Both the position numbers and the translations under genes were made by a program. From Lepeophtheirus salmonis (Eukaryota > Arthropoda > Copepoda > Siphonostomatoida > Caligidae), in assembly GCF_016086655.4 (NCBI RefSeq), contig NC_052132.2, forward strand, positions 22,446,805 to 22,510,804: a stretch of 64,000 nucleotides of DNA. The letters are read 5' to 3'. Below are positions 20,838-33,100 of this stretch, piece by piece. Under the pieces are notes generated by a model, which worked only from the letters and a program-made list of their open reading frames with translations, was not told where the DNA came from and did no database searches. Numbering within the stretch: position 1 is the first letter of the stretch; each line of letters begins with the position of its first letter.

Positions 20838-22600
20838 TGTGAAAATCCTTGAAACAATCAGAATGGATTCCAACGTTGCAATTTTGACAATAATATTGAC
20901 TTGTTTTGAAACATTTTGGACATTGCCTCTGATTTCCTTTGAGAATCCAGTTGTCTATTTTGTCATAGCGAATATGAAAATTTACTTTTTGTTTTGTTTT
21001 GGGTGTTGAAGATGTAAAATATAGCCTTACTGATTTGAATCTTTATTAGTATATTTCCACTAATTCTCTCCTTAATCCTAGAAAATCAACTTTTTTTGTC
21101 TTTTGTCTAGAGGCTGCAAACAGTATAGTTGATAAGCATTATTGACCGATGTATCTACAAAAAATCGGAAAAGAGGCCACTACCACTTTTTAGTTCGTAA
21201 TTAATCATATACTTGCTCAAATTTTGGTCTAATCTGTCAACTCCACCCGAATATTTATTATAAACTGAAATTACGTTTGGCTGTTCTATGTTGAATCTAC
21301 CACCTTTTTCTTTGATGTACCGACGTGCCATTTTTACCGGTTCCTTTCCATATTATGTTGAAGCAGCAGACCTTATTATTTCTCCATCGAAAAGAGTGAC
21401 GTTAGACTTTCTTTCCTTTACTACGAAAAAGCTTCCTCTAACTCTTTTTTTCATATCATCTCCTGTGATCCAGGATACCCATTTTATTAGATCGAATTGT
21501 TCCAGTTGCAGCAATACTTTTCAATTTTAACAATTTCAAAAGTTTAGGACTCGTAAAGAAGTTATCCGTTACTACATGGTAGTTCGATTGGGAAAGTTTT
21601 GGCAACTGAGACATAAGTGTCATCACAACAGATCCTCCAAGTCCAATATATTTGTTATAATAACTGTCTCTTCCTGCATACTGGTAAAATTGCATGACGT
21701 CACCGAGTGGTGTCGCCACAACTCATAATTTATATCCAAATTTGACTGGTTTGTTTTCGATGTACTGTTTACAGCTATGACGCCCATAATAAGGTACCAT
21801 TGATTCATCGATACTTTCATTCCTTTCTGGTATGAAATTCTTGATGCGGTTTTTGTTGACCATTTTTAGTAGGGGATTTACTTTTGCAAATTTGATCGGC
21901 AGGGTCCAGTTCGTCATTGTTTGCTTGATGCAAAAACTTCATTATTTCATTGAAACGATTTTTCGTAAAAAGATAGGTTACAATTGAATTCCCAATACAT
22001 AGATCGTCTAGGCTATGGAACATATCCGCTCAGAAGCAATACGGTAATAAATGATATCAACTCATCAGGCTCAATTCTAAAATTGTGATTTCCTTTTTGA
22101 GCAGCGTACCTATTCCATTCCTTGCAAGTATGCTTAACTATATCCTCTATCATGAACAATTCAAATAATATAGTTGGAGAATCATGAGTATTTTAAGTAG
22201 GAGCAGGATTGGGTCATCAGTTTAAAATTATTTAATTTTGTATGTCGCGTTGCAGCCCCTCATTTGCATCAACTCCTTTATCTACTTTCTTCTTTTTTTG
22301 CCTTCAGTTCATGGGTACATTTGGCGTTGGGAGAAGACCTTTCCGTTTTATGAGAAAATCATCATTACGTAAGTTCTCCTCATCTTGTTTTTCGTCATCA
22401 CAAATGGCTCCCTATAATTCTTCACCAAGAGAGACGCTTGTGCCAAAAGTTGATTACTTCCTGGCTTATTTATGTTTGTATCCTCTTCATCACCCGAATC
22501 AATATCCCTGTTACTATCAAGTTTATCCAAATATTCATGAATCCCAAACAAATTTAGGGTTTTTTTCGAAGAGTCTCCATAATAATAAGAATGTATTGAT
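20838..22600 (-). pseudogene. PiggyBac transposase, broken
   Basis: A nearly full-span piggyBac-type (DDE_Tnp_1_7) transposase. In coding order: an acidic N-terminus (EYLDKLDSNRDIDSGDEEDT, from about 22545); LDDLCIGNSIVTYLFTKNRF and EIMKFLHQANNDE (about 22010-21920); RNESIDESMVPYYGRHSCKQ (about 21835-21770) with the first catalytic Asp; SNYHVVTDNFFTSPKLL (about 21600-21550) with the second; a poorly kept third-Asp region near 21165-21130; and SVNNAYQLY preceded by KKWWPLF near 21190-21120. The end is the cysteine-rich domain CPKCFKTSQYYCQNCNVGIH, SDCFKDFH (about 20935-20845). Several frameshifts and stops separate these blocks. Full length for the family would be about 590 codons, matching the span. 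The ends and TTAA sites were not identified. Confidence 0.85.
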
Positions 22601-22639
22601 AAAAACTAATGTCGTAATATACTCATAGGTGATAGAGCT

Positions 22640-25600
22640 ATTTTAAAGATGAATGGGAATCAATTTCATAAAAAATAACAAAGAAATTAAATACCACAAA
22701 GTACTTTCCCACGACTTTTGTCCTCTAAAACTTCACTATGAACGTAGACATAAAAAATCAATTATGAATAAAACCCTGTACCCTTCTGTTACCAGCTTCA
22801 GCTTAAACTGACGCATGAAAACATCGATTTTCGGAACTTATATTGTTTGTATTTAAAAAATTTCTTTTTTTCAAGAGATAATATAGGTTATAATTTACAT
22901 TTATCATATTTTAAAAATCAATTGAAATTTGTATAAAGAAGATTTTGTTTCTAATAAACATTTGTAAATATCAATTACACAAAATTACTTATTAAGCAGA
23001 AAATTTGAAACTAAAATAATTATTTATATTATTATTACAGGTCTCTGTAGTCACAAGTCTGGCACATATAAAAATAAACGAATTGTTATATATAGTAATC
23101 GAAGATTTTGTCACAATTCTACAGTTTTAGTTGAATTAAATTTAACTTTTGCAAATATTTATAATCGTGGCACTGTCCAGTAGTGCCTCTCGTTATGAGT
23201 TACGATGGTAGTTATGGTCAAGACAACCTATTACGAATTCAAAACTTTTGGGAAGCCGAGACCAATACGATATCAGTAAAATAAGGAATCGAATCCAATA
23301 GAAAAATAATAATATTGATTAAATTTTTATAGGAAATCTTTAAATCTATTTACTTTGATAATGGTTTTGATACAGATACTCGAGACGTTCATATTAGATC
23401 AAAACACGACAATCTTGATCGTCATTACTACACGTGGAATTATAATTAAATCTATTACCTCTCTCCTCAGTTCCAACTATGTTGTACAAATAAGTTTATG
23501 GAGTAAAGTTGTAAAAAATATCACCTTAAACGAGTGCAATACTTTTTGAAGTTTCAACTTGAACGGTATTTTTTTCCAACGCTATTATAATTATTCTTTA
23601 ATTCTTGAAATACGGAGTAGGATTTGTTTAAATTTCATACTTTGCATAGCTGTTGCTTTAAATTAATCTATAGAAACTTCGTAATAGTTTGAGTTTCGGG
23701 GCTCTGTCATTCACAATTTCTTATGAGCTTGTTCTTAACTCTGTGATAGTAAATCTTATAGCTTGCGAATTTTGTTGTTGTTATTGTTGGCAACATGAAC
23801 AGTGGTTTATGAATTTTCTAAAGCTGTTATTATTATTCTTGAAGATAAAACATATAAGAATGTAGGGTAGGTCAGGATAACGTTGACTTTAGAGATGGAC
23901 TAGAAATAAATCAATAATTTTATATTTTCAATTTGATTACAATTAATGAATTTTTTTTACATTACAAAAATATACAATTTTAATCTAAACTTTGTGATTG
24001 TAGCTTTTTTGCTATGGACGAAAAGGCACTCTTGCAATATGTATGTATGGAATTAAAAAGAATTAATTGTAATTTATATTTGAAATTATTTAATACTCAT
24101 AGATTGTGTTTACTAAATAATTACTTTAGGGACATATTCTAAAAATGTTTCTGATTTTAATTACTTATTAAGGGAATATTTTATTTTTATGTGTACTTAT
24201 GCACATTCATACTTTGGCTTCCAACAAGCAATATCAATAATAATAGAGTTGTTTACATAAGTTCTTGAAAAGTAACGTTTGAGATATTAAAGTAGTATTT
24301 TTGTAAACACATATTTCATTCAATATATGTAGTTTGTTTATTAACACCAATGCTCAACTTGCATGGAATATTGCATTTACATATAAACATTAATATCTGA
24401 CAAAGAAAATCAAAAGATATTAATTGTATTACTGGATTAGAAACTAACAAATTAGAATTCAAACTCTTTAATAAAGGCATTTATTCATTTTGTACAAAAT
24501 TAATGACGTAAAATAGGCAGATTTTTTGGGGTCTAATTCAAATTAGATGTGATGCTAATCGGTAGAAGTTTGGGGATGTTAAAAACAAAGAAACCAAAAG
24601 TCAAGATGGTAATCCTACGAATTTAAGCATGTTATGAAGAAGAGCAGCTATGACGTTTCATTAGATCAATTACTAGGAGTGGTTACGAAGTGTGGAAGGA
24701 AATAAACAAGAACGTAGACTCCGACGCCGATCCTCAATTTTACTCTGAGCCCGACAATGGCGTACAATTATAACTGCATCAAATACTCAAATGTCTTTAA
24801 TGAATACACACCAAAGGTCAATCTAGTTTTGTGTATATATATGACGTTTAGATACAATACTAATTTCTCTTTCAATTTTATACATTTTTATTAATACTCT
24901 TTAGAACTCAGAGCAGAAATAAGGATCGACTACAGTCTATGTCCTTACAAAATACGGAGTTGGATTTTTGTTTGTTGATTCATGCCATAGTTTAGTGTAT
25001 AGCTAAGATAATGAAACGCCATAACAGCTATACAGCTCTCCTCCTAAATATTGGTCGAATTGTCAGTTACCATTTCAATTATCAGTTTCTTTTTTTAACA
25101 TATCAGCAGGGAATATTTAATAGAAATCTAATTATCATACATCGTTTGATTGTTACTATTTTATAGAAAGTGGGGCAGGTAAGGGCTAATTTGCCTCTTA
25201 TCCCCCGGTTCCAATGTCATTAATAAAAAGTAACATAAAATTTTATCTGGATACAAATATATATCATACCAAAATGTATATCTTCTCCAAAATATTCTTA
25301 CCCCGTTAATTTTTTTAACATACAACGGGTCATATTTTATACATCTCTATTCTAAAGCTTTTGTTTTCTAATTATACTCAACTGCTAATTTAAAGACTCT
25401 TGACTCCGCTAAATGTACATACCTTTATTTCTCTATCGTAGATTTCAAGTGATCAAAATGTGATTAATTTCATTGTCAAACATTCTTCAGCTAAGGAACA
25501 AAATAAGAAGGACCTTTTTCTTCATAATGCATGAAGTTATGTCAATTACAATATTTATAAAAAAATTTCATAGTTGTGAGTAATTGATCGTTTTCTCAAT

Positions 25601-26510
25601 CATCTCATTTATATAGCAATATATATCCTAATTTATTTTAAGTCGAACGTAAATTTATTTAACTGGCAAAAAACTGTATATGTCATAAATATATGAGTCA
25701 CCGGATAAAAAGTAAAAAGAGGACTTATCCGAGGGAAAAAAGATTGTTTAAAAATCAGTTGTTTACGGATTTTGAAAGTGTTCTTTTTGTGGGAAAAGTA
25801 CGTAAGATTTTGATGGGCTTAAGATTATAATTTTAAAGATTAATTCTAACAATAAAAGAGGAGAGGGTTATTTTGTTGATATAACATTAAATTAACCTAG
25901 TTTTTTTGTTTGTTTTTTGTAATAAATCTTTGTTGAAAATGATGCATCAAATTTAATTTAGCAGGTCATTATGGTCGTTTTTCTCTTGAAATGTAAAATC
26001 ATCTCAAGCTTTTTTATCCAATCGCAACCACGACTCACAAAAAAGAAAGGAAAAATTAGAGAAATCATCTGGTAGCATTCCTTATTGTCAATTGGTAGTT
26101 ATAATTGGCAGATTTATTATTTAGATATTATCATCTTGAAAGAAATATAATTATTTCTCTATGTTTCTTCTATACAATTTACATTGAATCTTAGTCCTTG
26201 AGCGATATAAATTAGTATAAAAATTCGATGTATTACCCTTTAAGAGCTAATAATACATCAGCTGCTTAAATAATACAAGAGTCAATTCATGAAAATAGCT
26301 AAAAAAATACATTGAATCTTTGTTTATTTCAATATTTAGTCGTGAATATCACAGATATACACGAATAATCCGTTGGAGTTCTGGAATATAGAATCCATGA
26401 AACTTATAAATGGAATTGATATAAATGTGATAGAGATGAGTAATTTCTGCGTTATATACATCAAGGACACTGAAGAACTCTTAATGGGATAGTTTTATTA
26501 AAGTAGGAGA
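22640..26510. other. Gene-empty AT-rich DNA with dispersed-repeat pieces
   Basis: No credible gene. Two pieces belong to repeat family R4: 23640-23880 (AAGCTGTTATTATTATTCTT, as at 48090 and 61780) and 24600-24780 (CGATCCTCAATTTTACTCTG, as at 61360). The stretch 24990-25050 is a partial reverse complement of 24634-24680, so a decayed foldback structure is possible. Confidence 0.4.
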
Positions 26511-26960
26511 CGAAGCAGGTTGAATGTCAATAATTTAAAAGAAGGATCTCTGGATGGAGTATGAAAACTCTCTCTATTTCCCATCGGGCCTTTCTGTCAT
26601 TGAATGGAACTCCTTAGTTCCTATATGTAGAAGTATACGATGATTCCGTAGAGAATCTGGAGGAATTTATGTGTAGGGACAGTGATTAACAAGATCAGAA
26701 GTCACTATCACAGACCTTGACATGAAGAGACACTTGCACAATCAACGATCCTTCCATTAAAGGGTACAAGATCCACTGACCCAGTGAAGCACTTGTTCAA
26801 GGGATCTCACCTTAAGAGTAAAGATCCCTTGAAGGGAGTATCAGAAGATGTATGAATTGGATATTCCTAGGAACGGGCATGATGGATAGATGCAGATCCA
26901 ACTCCAGACTTATCTCCCCTCCCTCCTTCTGCTGTAAGTCCCCCTTTGTATATTCTCAGG
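26511..26960. other. GC-richer island, origin unknown
   Basis: About 450 bp stand out from the surrounding A/T. Short open pieces occur in several plus-strand frames, such as DLWMEYENSLYFPSGLSVIE (about 26549) and WIDADPTPDLSPLPPSAV (about 26885), but no single frame spans it. An imperfect inverted repeat, GGGATCTCACCTTAAGAGTA then AAGATCCC, lies near 26800-26830. It could be an old exon, LTR or UTR fragment. I cannot decide. Confidence 0.3.
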
Positions 26961-27062
26961 GTAATCACGTTAAAAGGTGAAAACGTCACTAAAACCCATA
27001 AATCCATCTAGCAAGCTAATATGGCGATAAGTTTGAACTAGTTGTTCTATTTAAATAATCTG

Positions 27063-27146
27063 CTGTCTCCATAGAGTCCGAAAATGGACTATATTGAGAC
27101 AGAAAAAATATAGATATAAAACTGTCTCCATAAAGTCCAAAAACCG
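27063..27146. repeat. Short direct plus inverted repeat
   Basis: CTGTCTCCATAGAGTCCGAAAA at 27063 is repeated as CTGTCTCCATAAAGTCCAAAA at 27122, 59 bp on. The first unit also pairs with GGACTATATTGAGAC (27087-27101) to form a hairpin. Confidence 0.5.
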
Positions 27147-27149
27147 GTT

Positions 27150-30100
27150 TTTCGATGGGAGAATTGTCGTATTGGGAATTTGTCTAGTGGATATTCGGCA
27201 TTCTATAGACGGGTTTGCCAATGAAGGAAGTATTTAGACTGGACTGATGTATATATTATAAAGCTCTTACATTGATAAAACATGTATGTAAATATATACG
27301 CGTTCTAAAGTTCCCACATATATGTATTTGAAACTTCATGTTTATTGTGTTTGATAGTTATTGTATAAGTAAAAATATATTTTATTTTTGAATTTTTACT
27401 ACTATTATTTATGACAAGACGTTATTACTGCTTATGATATGTTGAGTAAGTTGTATTATACTTGCATAGTTTTTAGTTATGAACAAAAAATTGAGGTTTA
27501 TTTTCCAGCCAAATTACTGAGATTCTTTTTGGAGCGCAATTCAAATCCAGTTTTTCTTTCAATTCAAATAAAGATGAATTATTATCATAGTCTCAATAAA
27601 TGTCAGACATATGATCAAGAATATTCGTTGTTTTTCTTCGCTGTGCTTCAGCTCAAGAAATTAAGTGTTTTTTTTTTCAAATGAAAAGTTTATTAATGAA
27701 ATTAAATACAAATTTATTACGAGTGTTATGTCTACTAAATTTTTAATGTGGTTTTTTTCTTGTCAGTATTATTATTTTTTGGAGGACTTAAGGAACTTAT
27801 AGGAGGGATCAAACCTTTCCTGCCAAAAGGGGCTAGTGGTGCCACTGACGATAATGTTTACGTATTTGGTTTTGTAAAAATATTTTAAAAAAAATATTTT
27901 TCCAATTTAAGTAATGATAATGATAATATTTACAAATTTAGAAGTACTCTGTTCTTTTGTTGTGCATCAATTTCAACTGTTTTAATGGAAATTTAATGTA
28001 TAAGACAATATACATACATAATGCATAGTTTTGTGTAGGCATAAATATTGTTTTTAAATCAATGTAGTAGTATATATGATTATTTGTATATCAAAGTAAG
28101 TCAAACTTTGTTGCATATTGAATATGTATCTCACAAAAATATTGCATGTATGAATAAAATGGATTAATCAAAAAAATAATTAAAAGAGGAGTATAATTCA
28201 TTTTGCATTGTATATATCTTATACATTGTATATACGATATTTACCGTTGATATACTAATGTAGAACTACATTTAAGGTATTTCATTAATAACTTTCCAAA
28301 ATTAATTGGAATACGATTACATGAACATATCTAGGTATTTTATTTGTTATATCATTAGTAATAATACAGGGTACTCTTTACTTTTTTTAGAAGACTAAGA
28401 AAATCAATTTTTTGGCATAATGATAGTACAGATTTTAAGTTCCCTTTTACACAGTTTTGACAATCATATAATATAGGTGACGTCCTTCATTATTTATACA
28501 CTGAATAAATCGAAATTTGATATTTAAATATCTTTTTTTTTTTTTTTTTTTGCTTTCTCCTTAGATAACATTTCATTGTGAAGTTGTACATTGGTAGTTT
28601 TTATACAAAATTGTGCAAAATAAAAGAATATATATATCATATTGTATAGTAGTGGATTGTTAGTAGATTGGATAATTAGTTATTAGCGATTTCGCTTCGA
28701 TTTTAAAAATATTTGAATTTCTGGAATAAATCGGGATACAATTACCCAATTGGAACAAAGTGCACCAATTTAGAATTCTTACAAGAAAATTGGGTTTGAT
28801 GGCGCTAATTTAAGTGGTTGAGTTATTTGGGCTCTACAAATTTCGCAAATTTCCAAATATAAATTACCTATTGTATTTTTTTTTCTTTTGTATATTAGAA
28901 ATTGAAGTGCAGTTAACTAATTTCATAAATTGTACCAATTAAAACTAAATGAAAAATAATTAAATTTTATAAAATATTATGTCAGACCATTTTTTGGCAA
29001 TATTTATTTTCAACGAGAAATGGATGTTTCTCACTACAATTGTGTAACGATTATAAATTTGAAAATTGGAATTGCTTCATAGTGTGTCAACAAGCTTAAA
29101 ACAGGTAGACGTTAGAGCAAGTTTTACTATATATGTATTATGAAAGATTAAAAAGTTATTCATTTCGTCTCTTAATTGTCATGCAAAAAACATTCATTGA
29201 TAAATATATTTAGTTTAGTCGAAGCTAACGACAATTCACACTGGTGACTGATATTGATACTCTAATTTTGAAATCATAGGCGTTGTAAAACAGTGATTCC
29301 CAATGTTTTCATCACTGCAGAAATTTTGGTGAAAAAGATCAAAATTTTGCCCAAATATTCATTACTGATTCAATAAAGTAAGAGAAAGATCTTTTTTTAA
29401 ATTTGATGATAGATAAGAAAATTCCTTTTGATGACATTTATTTATAGATTTCGGAATAATCTTTTTTTTTTTTTTTTAAATAAAAACAACATTTCTTTGT
29501 GATAACTTTTTAAATTTCATTTCTGGATTATTAAAATAGCATTAGACTTAAGTCAATATTTTCGAATTTCGGTCGAGTTCGTGTTAAGGCAATATACTAA
29601 TTTTCGAGTTTGCTCCGTTTTAAGTTTTTGGGAAATGACCTCATAATATAAATGTGATGATTTTTCATTTTAATGCAATATCAACTATTCTTTTAATAGG
29701 GAAGGAGCGTTTGTAGTTTTTTACTGGCCTTTTGAATAACACTAGAAATGTAACAAATAATTGCTCGAAAATATTCATTTTTTTCGATTATTCGAGTTCA
29801 AGTAAAGCAAGTTTTCCACAAAATATATATTGGTCGACTTTTAAGTTTCAAAGTTTTCAAAAAATTATCCACAGTGAAGCTTTTTTCTTCAAATTTTAGT
29901 ATGACACAAATTAAAAATGAACCAATTGCCCGAGTATTGCAGATTTTTTTGCCAAATATTATTTGGTTGGCCTGGTTTAAAATGTGAAGGCATTTACCCC
30001 TCGCTTTCTATTTTCTCTTACGTCTACATTTTGAATTTTAATTAGATAGGAAATTTTTAGCCTAAAGGAACGATATGCAAATTATATATAAACTACAAAG

Positions 30101-33100
30101 ACATTATCAATTTGAATTGGAGATAAAATCTAGTTATCTTTAACCCTCCGTTAGTAAACTGGGATACTATATCCCTTTGAATAATGTGGGTTTAGGATTT
30201 ATTCGTTTATACCTATCGTCATTTTTAATACAGTTTTATTGAATTTTATTAAGTGTTTGCTTAAAAGTCGTTCCTTTAGTTTTCCTATTGATTTATCGGA
30301 TTCTTCTTTTTTTCAATGCAAGGACTGAGCACCAGAATAATCGTTATTAATAGTTTTCAATAGTTATAAATTATTATATTCCTTGAATTCATAATCCTAT
30401 GCTTCAATGACTGATTTTGAAATTACAGGAATTCTAAACGAACCTTCTTGATTGGTACAAATAAAAATCAGTATCCTATTTAATAACTTTTAGAAGGTTA
30501 TATGTAATACATCATAAAGTAGGTTGCTTTGAATAATGAAGGAGTCAATTTATAAAAATTAATTATAAAAGCTGAAAGGAAAGTACACTGTGCATATGTT
30601 TTTATCTAAAAAAGTGAGCCATGGAGCAAAGAAAATGTATAAAGAATTAATAGAGTAACACGTCAGCTGAATGAAAGGAGCAAGCAACTTAAATGAAGAA
30701 GAAAAAATATACATAAAAGCAGATATTTTTATTATTTATTGATGATAAGGTGTTGACCTGAATTTCAGTTGTTTAACTCACTACAAAGAAAGCTGATAAT
30801 TCATATGAACTGCTTGCCTTACTTTTTTAGTTATATTGCACGGCGTTATCGCCCTAACACGAAAATACACGATGTATTTTGTTGTCAGCTGTCGATTCCC
30901 TCTATTCGTCATGGCTATTTCATAATTTATTCCTTTTAATAAATAAACAAGTTTATTCTATACTTATGCTCCGTTTCCAAAAGATCAGGAATTCTAAATA
31001 TTTCTTGTTGATCCCTCGTCGTAGATATTATGTAATTATATATATCGGCCATTTTATTATTTCTGTGAATTTTTTTTGGATATCGTTAGTAATACAAATT
31101 TATAGCTACGCTTTTAATAGAATATTACTAAGCAATATTAGAATACAGAATCGAAAAAATACTATGTAGATTTTTTTATAGCTACAAAAATTTAATAATA
31201 CTGTATGTTTTTTTTATATAATACTCACAACCTCATCAACAATGATGGGTTTAATTTTTCCCAAAATTCCCAAAATTTGCATAAAGTAGTGAATATTTTA
31301 TTGAAGTTTGTATCAAAAATCCAATGTTTCTACTCAAAGAATACTGAACCCCAAACTCATGCAGTTTTAATTTTATTTAAAAATCAAGATTTATTTTTTC
31401 TCCATGAATTGTATTTATTCAAGCATTTTTATCATTTTAATTGATATTTACGACTGCAAAAGGGATTAAATAGGGAAAAAATATAATTAAAAGACGTAAT
31501 TATATTTATTGTTCAATTATTTATCATGTTATTTTTACGCGTTTTTATTTAGTTGACTAACTGTGTTTAAAAAAAAGTTCACTACTAACAGAGAGTTAAT
31601 ATTTTTTTTAAATGCTCTTTTAATTGTTAAATTTATAAACTATTTACAGATATCAAACAAATTTTGTTGAGGATTGTTTATACAGCAACTATATTTTAAG
31701 TAGTTTTAAAGAACTCTTTTAGAATTTGGTACAAATTAATTTATTACTTATTAGCTCGAAAAATGATGAAAATGTCAACATCTTGTATTTTGATAAGTAC
31801 TTGAAAATAAATAAATATGAATAACATATTGTGTATGTATATTTTATATATGTTTAATTTTAATGCAAATATAGTTGAATTGAAACTATGTAGAAAAACG
31901 TGTTTAATACTTTATCAAAATAACATTTAATAAGTTATACAAAGTTAAATTTCATATCACAACATTATCTTTAAAGCATCTCTCAACCTTTCCAAAGAAT
32001 AAAAAGCCCCAAAATTTGTTGGACTGATATATAATTTTTTCGAAAAGATTTCTCCCATGGTTTGAATTTTTTTAGGCCCAACTTTATAGCTCTGATTTTC
32101 CCGAATTTTAGTTATTCGAGTTGTACAAAATAAATTAAGCAAAACAAACTAGATATGACGTCATTGTACCGGTTTTTATAGTTTCAAAATACATTACTTT
32201 ATGACGAGTAAAAGTCAGATAAAATCGTATTGGGAAGCTCAAGTATAAAATATGAAATATATAATTAAATCCACGATTGAATTCTGAGCTCTTATTCATG
32301 ACAAATTAGATCACAAACTCTCTTAAAGATCCGTAAGTTTAGAACTACATAACTGATAAATGCAGATAATACATTATTTGATAGCCATCTAATAATGTAT
32401 AAGCTCAATTGTTTAACTATGCAACTAAAATAATATTTATTTTATTTTATAAAAAAAAAATATGTTTGACCTAGACCATATTTTTTGGTTTTCAATTTTT
32501 CAAACATTATGTTCTCTGATTTTGATAATTAAATTTATCAGAACAACATCAAATCAATATGTTAGTTTTAACAAAAATGTCCAATTGGTAAGTCTATGAA
32601 CCTGGGAGATATGACATGTTTAGTTTGCTCATATAAATAATAAAATTTTACATTGAATGGTTTTTTGTAGAGGTGTAATGCTAATCAATTTAAGTAAATT
32701 TTGCGATTTTAAATCGTAGTTAATGGAATTTATTTCTTATTCAAAGACAATGGTTTAACTAAACCACTAGTTATTATCTGCACCCATCAGTTATGTGGCT
32801 TACGTAGAATAATTATAAATGTAAAATTCTACAAGACGATTTTTGGTCAAATTAATTATGAAAAGGAACTCTCAATTTAAATAATACCGTTTTTTACAAT
32901 ATCGAATTTTTCTATGAGAACGATCCAGACCAAACTTTTTGAAAGGACCGAATTAGTTTAGTCCAGCAAGAATGAGTCCGGCATAGGACTTTCAAACCAA
33001 ACACAAAACAGTTGTACAGTGAGTAATTTCTTCCTAAAATTGTAATTATTCGTTATTTGAATAGTTATATATATATATATAGTGATGGAAAATTGAGTTC

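Noticed and set aside
30879..31444. Two consecutive plus-strand frames of 96 and 79 codons
   Set aside because: Leu/Ile/Phe/Tyr/Asn-rich composition expected from A/T-rich DNA; no domain or repeat partner.
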